Below are positions 25,667-33,066 of a stretch of 64,000 nucleotides of DNA, one piece after another (positions within the stretch are counted from its first letter, which is position 1; the number at the start of each line of letters is the position of its first letter). The notes under the pieces were generated by a model that saw only the letters and a list, made by a program, of their open reading frames with translations, was not told where the DNA came from and searched no databases. Both the position numbers and the translations under genes were made by a program. Source of the stretch: Patescibacteria group bacterium (GTDB lineage Bacteria; Patescibacteriota; Patescibacteriia; 2-12-FULL-60-25); the NCBI GenBank assembly GCA_029210915.1, contig JARGGJ010000005.1, forward strand, positions 1 to 64,000, given 5' to 3'.

Positions 25667-26332
25667 GATTTTGACGGCCTTATGTTGGCCCGAAAGATGT
25701 GAACGGTTTTTTTCGAGTTTTGCGGCCAGGTCATGCTTACCGCGTTTTTTGAATTCCGCGATGAGCGCGCGTTGCAAAGCATCGCGTTTGCGCTTCATAA
25801 CAGAAGGGTCGCTTGGCGAATAGTTTTTTGGGTTCATGCTGAATAGTACCAAGAGCAGTACTTTTCGGAGCATTTCCTCGTCCTCTATTTGCTCATCGAG
25901 TATGAACAAAGCTTCCGCGGCTTCGAGGATATGAATGTGCACCTTGTCTACGCGAGGCCAGTGCTTGATTCCAAGCAGGGTTTGCAGTGTTTCAATGATT
26001 ACTCGACGGCGTTCATTTACCGATGGGCTGCTTGCCTCTTTTTCGGTTAGCGAGGGTTCGGATGATTCGCCAACTGATGCAAACATGGAATCTGATATGT
26101 AAGGAGCGGGGCGTTCGCTGATAACCACGCCATCCAATGTTGGGGGTTCGACCCGCATACTTCCGATTGAGTCGATCGCCCTATCAATCTCCGAATCGAA
26201 TGTGGTTTGTCTATCGTTATCCGGATCCTTTGGGTTGGATTCAGGTTCGATTTCGATGGTTGGTGATGATCCGGCTCGTTCGAATTGGGTTTGGGCGGCG
26301 TCGAAAATTGCGGTATCCGACGCCTTTAGCCT
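25664..26332 (-). CDS. downstream half of a probable frameshift pair, unknown function
   Basis: An open frame of 222 sense codons, in the -1 frame relative to the gene ending at 26326. It has no ATG, GTG or TTG for its first 58 codons; the first ATG is at 26158 and lacks a well-spaced SD. The pre-ATG part looks coded (Asp/Glu/Pro/Thr-rich, no stops). The segment after 26158 begins with a Ser/Pro-rich stretch, then holds a helical domain (residues ~50-130 from that ATG) and a basic C-terminus. I infer it is made as a -1 frameshift extension of the upstream protein, giving ~526 residues. A separate 164-residue protein from 26158, or an indel in the A7 run, are the alternatives. Confidence 0.7.
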   Translation of the reverse strand, partial: RLKASDTAIFDAAQTQFERAGSSPTIEIEPESNPKDPDNDRQTTFDSEIDRAIDSIGSMRVEPPTLDGVVISERPAPYISDSMFASVGESSEPSLTEKEASSPSVNERRRVIIETLQTLLGIKHWPRVDKVHIHILEAAEALFILDEQIEDEEMLRKVLLLVLFSMNPKNYSPSDPSVMKRKRDALQRALIAEFKKRGKHDLAAKLEKNRSHLSGQHKAVKI

Positions 26333-26338
26333 TTTTTT
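26297..26338 (-). promoter_or_regulatory. candidate programmed -1 frameshift signal
   Basis: On the minus strand: A AAA AAA (26338-26332) in zero-frame codons TCA AAA AAA, then seven bases GGCTAAA containing the zero-frame stop, then GGCGTCG pairing perfectly with CGACGCC across a 14-base loop. Slippery heptamer, 5-9 base spacer and stem-loop is the classic -1 layout. GAAGAAGG lies about six bases upstream of the run and could act like the stimulatory SD of dnaX. Confidence 0.65.
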
Positions 26339-27243
26339 GAATCGCCTTCTTCATCATCATCATCATCAGTGGGTGTTATTTGATCCGGCAACTCCTCGAG
26401 CTCTTCATCGCCCATCTGGATTTCGGGGACGGCTTCGCCCGAAGCCGTTTCCAAACCCATTTTTTCGCCGGCAGTTTGCAGGATTGGAACCAGATCCGTC
26501 AGATCCAGGCTATCTACCAGTACCTTAAGAGTAACTATCTCGAGTTCTTGCTTTGCGGTAAACGCACGACTGGTGGATTCGCTCTCTTGAGTTAGGCGAG
26601 CCTTGTCTACGGCCACTCTTTTATCCAGGGGGATGCGTTTTTGCCAGGTTTCACCATCGATCGCGGTTCGCACATCGTAATGAGTGAGAATCGGTTTCAG
26701 TGCACCGCGATCTTGCAAGAATACATCCAAAAGAAACGCAAAAAAATCTTTTTCTCTGGGCGTATTCTCTACGATGATACGGCTGAGGGATTCATTCATG
26801 AAGTGTTTCCAAAAAGAGGAAACATCCATGTAAACAACCAGCTCATTCGCATTGAATGCACACTCGAATTCAGATAAATCGATATCTCCATCATCAATGG
26901 CAGAGTCGATTAGGCTGGATTGAAACTCAGCGTCTTTGCCTCGCGCTGTTTTGGGGCGCAAACCTGTGAGTTCGGTTGTGATTCGTTGACGGATATCAGG
27001 GCGTGTTTTGAAAGCATTCATGCGCACCGAGGCGGGAAAGGCTTTGCGCAGTTCAGAAAGTGTTAGCCATCCCAGGCCGCCATTGTTCTCATCGGTATAA
27101 GCCTCGAGTAACAATTCATTTTGTTTGACAAGGAATTGCACCATAGCTTGCCGAGGAGCGGACTTTGCTAAGAACGCTTCCGCCTCTTTGGCAAGAACGT
27201 CATCAGAAGCATCCGGGTTATTGTGAACGAGCGGTTCGGTCAT
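26326..27243 (-). CDS. uncharacterised 305-residue protein with acidic tail, upstream half of frameshift pair
   Basis: No family was recognised. The N-terminal ~75 residues are helical, a central part (~105-190) mixes hydrophobic strands and helices (LVVYMDVSSFWKHFM; FFAFLLDVFLQDRG), and residues ~225-270 form a long helix. The last ~40 residues are strongly acidic with an Asp run and end in DSKKG. No signal peptide, so probably cytoplasmic. The start is preceded by GGAGG. The stop falls inside the spacer of the frameshift signal described at 26297-26338. It lies upstream of nothing else on this strand and has higher GC than the flanking transport genes. Confidence 0.75.
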   Translation of the reverse strand: MTEPLVHNNPDASDDVLAKEAEAFLAKSAPRQAMVQFLVKQNELLLEAYTDENNGGLGWLTLSELRKAFPASVRMNAFKTRPDIRQRITTELTGLRPKTARGKDAEFQSSLIDSAIDDGDIDLSEFECAFNANELVVYMDVSSFWKHFMNESLSRIIVENTPREKDFFAFLLDVFLQDRGALKPILTHYDVRTAIDGETWQKRIPLDKRVAVDKARLTQESESTSRAFTAKQELEIVTLKVLVDSLDLTDLVPILQTAGEKMGLETASGEAVPEIQMGDEELEELPDQITPTDDDDDEEGDSKKG

Positions 27244-27343
27244 TTTTTTACCTCCGTTTTTGATTTCCGAGTAGCTGAACCTTGGCAGAAAATGTGATAA
27301 ATGTCAATAGTTGCCGATAACAAAATAGCTTAATTTAGCAAAA

Positions 27344-27372
27344 GAAAAACCCCATACAAGAACTGTATGGGG
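27344..27372 (-). terminator. terminator of the lipoprotein operon
   Basis: CCCCATACA pairs with TGTATGGGG; the minus-strand transcript then meets T5. Confidence 0.8.
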
Positions 27373-27405
27373 TGCTCGAGAGTTGAGCTTGGGGAAAGGG
27401 CGGGG

Positions 27406-29559
27406 TTAGTTGGATTTGTTCCAGTGCCCTGAGAGGACTTCGACGTGCTGGTCGACAGCCCAGTCACGCGATCCACCCAATTCTTGGGTTGTGGCGATAT
27501 GTGGGATATTGGATTCGTCTGACCAAACGAAGGTGCCGAGACTGTGTCCGCAAGGACCACTGGAATTACAACCGCTGTAGTCACCAACATTGAAGAGGTG
27601 GGGAGAGGCTGCGTAAGGAGCGTAGGAATCATTGTTCAACAGATACCCCGTGATGGGATTTGCCACAGCGGGGAAATCTGCTTTGAACTGTACGCTCACA
27701 TTGTTGCCGGAGCCGATGTAGCCAACCGTTGCACGGAGGCTGTAAAGGTTGCCGTTGTTGGAAACCACATCTTCTCCGACAAAGCTTACCGCTATGGTGG
27801 CGGCGTCGTTGATGGTGCCAGCGGAGAGGTCGGCGCCGCTTACTGAATCGGTGATCCAGTATTCGTTCGCCGGCAATTGGACGCTTCCGCGGTAAAGACG
27901 GAAGTGGCTCAAGCTCACATTGGCACTCTTTGTCACAATGAAGGTGGTTTGCTTCATCGCGATCGCGCCATTGCTATCTGCGCCGACCTGCCAACGTGCG
28001 ATTTCTTGCTCGCCGGACGACAGCACGGTGCTCGTAAGCTGCTGCGGGGTCACAATGGGCTTGCTCTTGCGGACTGTCATGAAGCTCGGTTGAGCCGCAC
28101 CTTCGTCCGCAAAGATCTTTTCGCCGGTCGTAAGTCCGCGGGCATGCACGAAGAGTTTGCCGGCGTAATCCGCAGTGTTGCAGTAGGCGTCGGTTCCGTA
28201 GAAAGGAACGCTTTCGCCTATGCGCAACGAAACGGATTTGCCGGAGCGAGCGTAATGACTCCACTCGCCGCCCGCTTGCGTTGATGACACAACCGGAGCG
28301 AATTTTGCCCAAAGCTCGATCGATTGGCAATCACCCTTGGCGATTGTGATGCCGTTGCTGAGGTCAACATCAACGAGTCCGTAAGGATCATTGTTGTTGA
28401 ATTGGGCCGTGCCAAGAATGCTACCTTCATGCGCTACACCAACGAGAGAAAAACTCTCGGCAGACATGCCACCGTTTTGCGTGCGCCACTGAACGCCGAT
28501 CTGGGAAAGCTTCACGTCTTCGTTACCTTGCGCGCAGGCTTGGTAACGAGCCATGGGCACCCATACATCCTTACCGCCGATGACGATCGTTGAAGATGGG
28601 TGTCCATCTTCGGTGACTGTGAGGCTGCTTTGCGCGTGATAAGGCGGACAGTCGGGAGCAACGATTGTGATTTCTCCACCAACATGATTGGTGAGCGAGA
28701 TTTCATCGTGCTTCAGCTCCGTGCCGTCTGCGAGTGTGACCAAGCCGTAAGGTTCCAGGGGGAAGTTGAGGTACACTTGGTATTCGTGTCCGTACAAATC
28801 CCCTGGAGTTACTTCTTGGTCCTCAATGCTAGCTACGAAAGCGATGTGTTTGCACTCGCCGGCGTTCATGATGAGGCTATCCGTGAAATGGATGTTTTGA
28901 GCTCCGGTGAGTCCGTTGGAATCTAGTTCCATTGGGCCCATGAGGGTATTCCCAAAATCAAGATCGATGAGCTTGATGTTGGTGAAATAGGGAGTTCCGT
29001 CGTTGGCAACGACATCGCCTCCCATTTGCCCCAAGAGCTTGTAATCCAATTCCTGCACTTCGATGTTTTGCGAGGTGCAGAATGTGGCACTATGGAAGAT
29101 TTGTCCCACAGTGCCGGCGGCCACTGTTTGGTTTTCTGGTATGTCGCCTTGGATGGTGAGGATGGGATCAGTGTTGGCATCGTTGCCAGCGTCAGTTCCG
29201 CTATCTTCGCCGGCTTCAACTTCAGCATCAGCATCCGCATCAGGAGTAACCTGAGCATCGGTGTCAGCTTCAGCTTGCGCATCCACTTCCGCATCCCCCT
29301 CGGGAGAAGCTTCGGGTGTTGTGCCAGCGTCGGGTTCGGGTTTTTGGCAACGGCAAGTGTCGTATGTTTCGAAATCATTGCAGACTTGATAGCCTGTGAT
29401 TCCACCCGGGCAAACACAGCCGAAACTTTGGCCGGGAATGCATTTTTCGTTTGACTCTACGTACGTGTTGTACGTGTCGCCTTCGCCTCCGCAACCGATA
29501 GCGAAAATTCCAAACAATACCAAGATACAAGAAACAAACATTTGCGTTGAACGGTTCAT
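27406..29559 (-). CDS. large secreted lipoprotein with Asp/Ala-rich linker
   Basis: A 717-residue lipoprotein. The signal peptide ends in the lipobox FAIGC (Cys23). A Cys-rich segment follows (PGQSFGCVCPGG, CNDFETYDTCRC; residues ~38-71). Then a ~65-residue linker is made of Asp, Ala, Glu, Thr and Val (PDAGTTPEASPEGD and so on). The remaining ~580 residues look like several beta-sandwich domains rich in Ser, Thr, Gly and Asn. AAAGGAG lies before the ATG. It is the last gene of a five-gene operon that begins at 32271. A surface adhesin or structural role is possible; function is unknown. Codon use and GC are higher than in neighbouring regions. Confidence 0.85.
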   Translation of the reverse strand: MNRSTQMFVSCILVLFGIFAIGCGGEGDTYNTYVESNEKCIPGQSFGCVCPGGITGYQVCNDFETYDTCRCQKPEPDAGTTPEASPEGDAEVDAQAEADTDAQVTPDADADAEVEAGEDSGTDAGNDANTDPILTIQGDIPENQTVAAGTVGQIFHSATFCTSQNIEVQELDYKLLGQMGGDVVANDGTPYFTNIKLIDLDFGNTLMGPMELDSNGLTGAQNIHFTDSLIMNAGECKHIAFVASIEDQEVTPGDLYGHEYQVYLNFPLEPYGLVTLADGTELKHDEISLTNHVGGEITIVAPDCPPYHAQSSLTVTEDGHPSSTIVIGGKDVWVPMARYQACAQGNEDVKLSQIGVQWRTQNGGMSAESFSLVGVAHEGSILGTAQFNNNDPYGLVDVDLSNGITIAKGDCQSIELWAKFAPVVSSTQAGGEWSHYARSGKSVSLRIGESVPFYGTDAYCNTADYAGKLFVHARGLTTGEKIFADEGAAQPSFMTVRKSKPIVTPQQLTSTVLSSGEQEIARWQVGADSNGAIAMKQTTFIVTKSANVSLSHFRLYRGSVQLPANEYWITDSVSGADLSAGTINDAATIAVSFVGEDVVSNNGNLYSLRATVGYIGSGNNVSVQFKADFPAVANPITGYLLNNDSYAPYAASPHLFNVGDYSGCNSSGPCGHSLGTFVWSDESNIPHIATTQELGGSRDWAVDQHVEVLSGHWNKSN

Positions 29560-29589
29560 GTTTTCTCCTTTTGTCTAAAAAGCGAGGGA

Positions 29590-29662
29590 TGATTCCCTTC
29601 TTACTAATCGAACATCGAATTTCGAACGACGAACTACGATTCGATTTGTAGGAAGGGAAGCC
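29590..29662. repeat. operon-internal hairpin repeat, copy 1
   Basis: GATTCCCTTCTT and AGGAAGGGAAGCC form the outer stem; the loop holds TCGAACATCGAATTTCGAA words. A second copy lies at 31838-31901, also between operon genes. Confidence 0.7.
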
Positions 29663-29697
29663 AAGTCGCGGAGTGCGAGTTGGCTGGGAGGAAAGTG

Positions 29698-31158
29698 CTA
29701 TTGGCAGGAGAGAAAAGCGACTTTGCCGTGGTAGGTATCGTCGCTCATTTTTTCTGTGTAGGTGACCGCCAGCTTACCGGGGCGAAGGACGGCAACTTGC
29801 GAGGTTGTCATGTAGTACAAATCAATATCCTCTACGACGTTGAAAGAATAGACTTCTTCCATTTGGTTGTCGCGGAAACTGATATTGATACTACGGTCCG
29901 TTTCAACGTACAGTCCGCCGGCTTTGCTCACGACCCAACCATTGGCGTAAGGCCGGATGTGGCCCCACGGAGCTTCAACCGTGTAGAGCTCGTCACCGAG
30001 CTGGTTGTAGGTTGTGAGGTAGCGGCTGCTGGTGCTGTTACCTTCGTTGTCGTACGTGAACTTTGTCCAGTCGGCAACGAAGTTGTAATTTTGGTTGTAA
30101 AGTCCGATTGTTCCACCACTGATGTTGCCGGTAGCCACGAACTTCATGAGCTCTAGTGATTCCGTATGTCCATTTGGGAACAGGAACCCTAGTGCAGTGG
30201 TTTGCTCGTAGGCGTCGTTGCTGGGCGTGGTGAGCAAGTAGCCCACGGTACCGTTGATATCGACTCCATTCGCGATGCTCAACCCGCCGTAGGCGTTGAT
30301 GCCCGTTTGGGCGTAGATCACGAATCGATCAGCAAGCGCGCCAGTGGTGTTGAGATGCTGGAGCGACACGACGAATGTTCCGTTTTCGGCTTCTTGCCGA
30401 ACGAGCCATGCACCACCCACGTGTGATGGGACAATGTCGAACGCCCTTGGTTCCGACATTCCGTAGAGGTGGGTCAACTCTTGATCCATGATCTTTACGG
30501 CGAATCCGAAACTGTTTTGGTAGGCAACGATGTACCCACCATATGAGCGCGGGCGAACGACATGTCCCAGACCGCCGTTGCTATCCGGGATGACGTAAGA
30601 AAGTAGTTCTTCGCCATCCTCGCTCATCTTGAAAAGACGGATGTTGTTGCTACCTTTGCTTACGAAACTTACTCCGTAGCTATGGCCATCGGATGTGATT
30701 TGGGTGAAATTTGGGAATTCTTCACCGAAATCAGCAATCACATCGACGTTACAGCTTTGCGGGAGCGTGTTTGCATCCGCTTCCGCATCCGCCTCCGCAT
30801 CAGGTGTAACCTGAGCGTCTGCTTCAACTTCCGCATCCGGTTCAACCGCCGAGTCTTCCTCGGGGGAAGCTTCGGGTGTGGTGCCGGCGTCGGGTTGAGA
30901 TGATGGAGGGCAAATGGCGGCGCTGTATGACATTCCGTCTTCGGCGCAAACCACACTCACCATCTTGCCATCCTCGCAGACATAGTCGCGGGGTTCGCCG
31001 GGGACGCAGGTTGCGCCCGGGGGCAAATCGGCAGATAGAGCAGGCGCTCCGTAAGCGGTTGCGCCTTCGCCGCCACAACCGCCCATGAAGAGCGATCCGA
31101 TAGCAATGACTGACCAGATAAACAGGCAAGAAATTCCGAACAAAAATGATTTCAACAT
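29698..31158 (-). CDS. secreted lipoprotein with Asp/Ala-rich linker, probable beta-propeller
   Basis: A 486-residue lipoprotein. The signal peptide ends in FMGGC (Cys28). A short Cys-containing part is followed by the linker PDAGTTPEASPEED and Asp/Ala/Glu repeats, closely matching the linker of the next gene. Residues ~135-486 hold repeated strand patterns with aromatic-Gly-Asp motifs (GLGHVVRPRSYGG, GGAWLVRQEAEN), suggesting a propeller-like fold. An AGGA site precedes the ATG. It lies mid-operon between a 113-residue lipoprotein and the 717-residue one. Function is unknown; surface binding is a reasonable guess. Confidence 0.82.
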   Translation of the reverse strand: MLKSFLFGISCLFIWSVIAIGSLFMGGCGGEGATAYGAPALSADLPPGATCVPGEPRDYVCEDGKMVSVVCAEDGMSYSAAICPPSSQPDAGTTPEASPEEDSAVEPDAEVEADAQVTPDAEADAEADANTLPQSCNVDVIADFGEEFPNFTQITSDGHSYGVSFVSKGSNNIRLFKMSEDGEELLSYVIPDSNGGLGHVVRPRSYGGYIVAYQNSFGFAVKIMDQELTHLYGMSEPRAFDIVPSHVGGAWLVRQEAENGTFVVSLQHLNTTGALADRFVIYAQTGINAYGGLSIANGVDINGTVGYLLTTPSNDAYEQTTALGFLFPNGHTESLELMKFVATGNISGGTIGLYNQNYNFVADWTKFTYDNEGNSTSSRYLTTYNQLGDELYTVEAPWGHIRPYANGWVVSKAGGLYVETDRSINISFRDNQMEEVYSFNVVEDIDLYYMTTSQVAVLRPGKLAVTYTEKMSDDTYHGKVAFLSCQ

Positions 31159-31179
31159 TTTCTTGATCCTTTCAGGCGC

Positions 31180-31521
31180 TTAGCGCCAGTTTGGCAGCAC
31201 TTCTTCTGGTGTGACTTCTTTTTCCGGATCAGCGCTTTTGCACTGGTCCGGGTTTTTTGAGCAGATTACCTCGACAACAGCACGGAGCTTTTTGAGCTCG
31301 TGCTGGAGGTTCAAGATATCTGTATGTCGATCGTTAATTGCTCTTTCGAGCTGGCGATCGGCGATATCGCGGTTTCGCTCCTCGTATTTCAGGTCCTGCC
31401 GGTTCTGTTTGGCCAAGTTGAGAGCTTGGCTGGAACCGCCACAACCGGTGAGGTTGGCGAGTAGCGTTGCAAGGGCGATGGCGCCCAAGATCGTCAACAC
31501 CGTGTAGACGATGTGTTTCAT
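31180..31521 (-). CDS. small coiled-coil lipoprotein
   Basis: A 113-residue protein with signal peptide and lipobox NLTGC (Cys27). Residues ~35-85 are Arg/Glu/Leu/Gln-rich and predicted coiled coil, followed by a Cys pair (CSKNPDQC) and an acidic, Pro-containing tail. AAAGGAG lies six bases before the ATG. It is in the five-gene lipoprotein operon. The arrangement resembles small spacer lipoproteins that form membrane-anchored bundles; that is inference. Confidence 0.78.
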   Translation of the reverse strand: MKHIVYTVLTILGAIALATLLANLTGCGGSSQALNLAKQNRQDLKYEERNRDIADRQLERAINDRHTDILNLQHELKKLRAVVEVICSKNPDQCKSADPEKEVTPEEVLPNWR

Positions 31522-31532
31522 TATTACTCCTT

Positions 31533-31805
31533 TCAGAGTTTTATCGGCTTGTTAGCCGATGAAACCGGAACTACGTAGAAGCTCCCCTCACACAAACTGG
31601 TGGGAACCACCGGGCAGGGGAGGGTGTTGCCGATGAAAAGCGTCTCGCCTTCGCGGGTTTGCATCAGCGGATGAGAATTTTTAACTTTATTCTCGGGATC
31701 TTCTTCGTAGCTGAACATCCGGCATGCCGCGTAATAAATCAGCGGGCCGGTGACCAGCATCAAGAGCAGAAAAATCGCCAGATTTTTCCAATCTTCTTTT
31801 TTCAA
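31533..31805 (-). CDS. small single-pass membrane protein, TTG start
   Basis: A 90-residue protein starting at TTG (31805), supported by AAGGAG eight bases upstream. Residues ~8-29 form one membrane helix with a Cys at its end (IYYAAC). The ~60 outside residues contain Pro and two Cys (TLPCPVVPTSLCEG), which could form a disulphide. It is 11 bases from the next gene and belongs to the lipoprotein operon. No family was recognised. Confidence 0.7.
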   Translation of the reverse strand: MKKEDWKNLAIFLLLMLVTGPLIYYAACRMFSYEEDPENKVKNSHPLMQTREGETLFIGNTLPCPVVPTSLCEGSFYVVPVSSANKPIKL

Positions 31806-31837
31806 CTTTTTTCTCTCCTTGTCGAAGGTTCGAGGGT

Positions 31838-31901
31838 TGATTCCCTTCTTGCAAATCGAATTTCGTATTTAGCAAAAGATCGATTTGTAGGAAGGGAAGC
31901 C
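31838..31901. repeat. operon-internal hairpin repeat, copy 2
   Basis: GATTCCCTTCTT and GATTTGTAGGAAGGGAAGCC as at 29590-29662, with a different loop. Confidence 0.7.
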
Positions 31902-31906
31902 GAGAT

Positions 31907-31962
31907 AATCCCCCAATCCAATGCTTTGCATTGGATGTCCCCCTTTGACAAGGGGGCTGGGG
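31907..31962. repeat. solo CCCCCTTTGACAAGGGGG repeat
   Basis: TAATCCCCCAATCC..GGAT plus CCCCCTTTGACAAGGGGG. It belongs to the repeat family bounding the DUF559 element at 55521-55991, here without a nuclease gene. Confidence 0.75.
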
Positions 31963-31995
31963 CAGGTCGGCTAGAGTGGAAGGGGCGGGGAAGGT

Positions 31996-32271
31996 TCATT
32001 CGACGGAATAGGTGTTGCAGAAATTAGTGTCTTTGCCACAGAGCTCGTCGCGCAGCCTCTGCAGATCTTTTCCGTCTTGTTCGAGCATGTACTCGAGCGA
32101 GTAGGTGTAGAGTTGCATTTCTTTCACCATCCTCTGCAACTCTACGATTTGGTGAGTGTTATCGCTCACCCTGCCCTCCATGACGGGCATGCGAGGCTCG
32201 GCTTTTGAGGCGCAGCCGATGGCGGAGGTGAGGGCGAGGGCGGAGGTGACAACGATGAGAAGAAGTTTCAT
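31996..32271 (-). CDS. small coiled-coil lipoprotein, first gene of operon
   Basis: A 91-residue protein with signal peptide and lipobox SAIGC (Cys20). Residues ~32-75 are a probable coiled coil (Gln, Leu, Met, Glu). Two Cys near the end (CGKDTNFC) repeat the spacing seen in the 113-residue operon partner (CSKNPDQC), so the two are likely distant paralogues. AAAGGT precedes the ATG. A full promoter lies at 32307-32335, making this the operon's first gene. Confidence 0.76.
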   Translation of the reverse strand: MKLLLIVVTSALALTSAIGCASKAEPRMPVMEGRVSDNTHQIVELQRMVKEMQLYTYSLEYMLEQDGKDLQRLRDELCGKDTNFCNTYSVE

Positions 32272-32306
32272 TTGATATCTACCTTTCTATTGTTTTGGAA
32301 CACGAT

Positions 32307-32335
32307 AATATAGCATAAAATGGGCATTTTGTCAA
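32307..32335 (-). promoter_or_regulatory. promoter of the lipoprotein operon
   Basis: Minus strand TTGACA, 17 bases, TATATT: the best-matching promoter in the window. Confidence 0.8.
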
Positions 32336-32603
32336 GGGTGTTGGGCGGGTAATTTGGCTAAGGTAAGCTAAAAATTGCTTTTTTGTTATATCTGAAATTA
32401 CAGAAAAAGTCCTAGTACTTAGTCTTAGTCCTAGTAATTGAAGAAAAAGGGTCTATTAGTGAGTGATCAGTGAACAGTGTTTAGTGAAGGAAATGGAGGA
32501 TGTTATGTGGCTTTGTTCAGCTAAAAGTTTGTGTATGATAAATAATCAAGGTAATCATTTAATCAAGCGCTTGCCCGCCTTTGGAGGGAATCAAGGTTCA
32601 AGA
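32336..32603. repeat. gene-free stretch with solo repeats
   Basis: It includes a CTAGTACTTAGTCTTAGTCC copy (32409-32436), GTGATCAGTGAACAGTGT words (32462-32483) and ATCAAGGTAATC words. An 87-codon plus-strand frame here (32463-32726) runs through repeats and the neighbour's terminator and is not supported. Confidence 0.6.
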
Positions 32604-32628
32604 CAAAAAAACCTCCAGTTTAGAGGTT
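32604..32628 (-). terminator. terminator of the 32627-32938 gene
   Basis: AACCTC pairs with GAGGTT; the minus-strand transcript then enters T7. The hairpin touches the stop codon. Confidence 0.7.
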
Positions 32629-32938
32629 ATTTAGAGGGGTTTTTGGGTGGGGGCGGAATAGAGCGCCAGCGGGGAGGTTTTTTGCCGGGATGGCGGCGAT
32701 TGAACTCGCCCTTAAGTATGCGATAATCTTTGGCTCCGCTTGAGCCGCGGAGCCCCGGCATACGGGAACGGGCTTCGGCACCGTTCATGCATCGGCGAAG
32801 CTCCGTATCGGTTAGCGCGCGCAGATCATCTTGAGAAAGGTCGGGTATAGATATTTCGCTGGCCTTGCGATCTGTGTCTTGGTTATTTTCTGTATCTTCT
32901 TTAGGTTGCGGTAATTTGCGGGCGTTAGACGCTGGCAT
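32627..32938 (-). CDS. small basic protein, unknown function
   Basis: A 103-residue protein. Residues 1-30 are polar and probably disordered; residues ~31-85 contain a helical Asp/Leu/Arg segment (DLSQDDLRALTDTELRRC) followed by GAKDYRILKGEFNRRHPGKK; the end is Pro/Lys-rich (PPPPKNPSK). The basic C-terminal half could bind nucleic acid, but there is no recognised fold. GGAGGGT precedes the ATG. Its promoter (32973-33001) is back-to-back with that of the 33067 gene. Confidence 0.68.
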   Translation of the reverse strand: MPASNARKLPQPKEDTENNQDTDRKASEISIPDLSQDDLRALTDTELRRCMNGAEARSRMPGLRGSSGAKDYRILKGEFNRRHPGKKPPRWRSIPPPPKNPSK

Positions 32939-32972
32939 AAACCCTCCGTTAAAAGGAAAGTGCGATGTGCGA

Positions 32973-33001
32973 ATTTAAACATCTTGGTATATAGCAGTCA
33001 A
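32973..33001 (-). promoter_or_regulatory. promoter of the 32627-32938 gene
   Basis: Minus strand TTGACT, 17 bases, TTAAAT. Its -35 is nine bases from the -35 of the divergent promoter, so one bound factor could affect both. Confidence 0.65.
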
Positions 33002-33010
33002 TATGATGGT

Positions 33011-33039
33011 TTGACATTTTGTCCATAACAAGATAAATA
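33011..33039 (+). promoter_or_regulatory. promoter of the 33067-34305 gene
   Basis: TTGACA, 17 bases, TAAATA, followed by an AAGGAG site. Confidence 0.75.
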
Positions 33040-33066
33040 TATGTCTGTTTTAACAAGGAGAAGAGG

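Noticed and set aside
28923-29417. 164-codon frame overlapping the large lipoprotein gene
   Set aside because: Same strand but shifted frame through the Asp/Ala linker; the repeated GC-rich linker stays open in several frames by chance.
32463-32726. 87-codon plus-strand frame
   Set aside because: It runs through dispersed repeats and a terminator and overlaps the 3' end of a better-supported gene.
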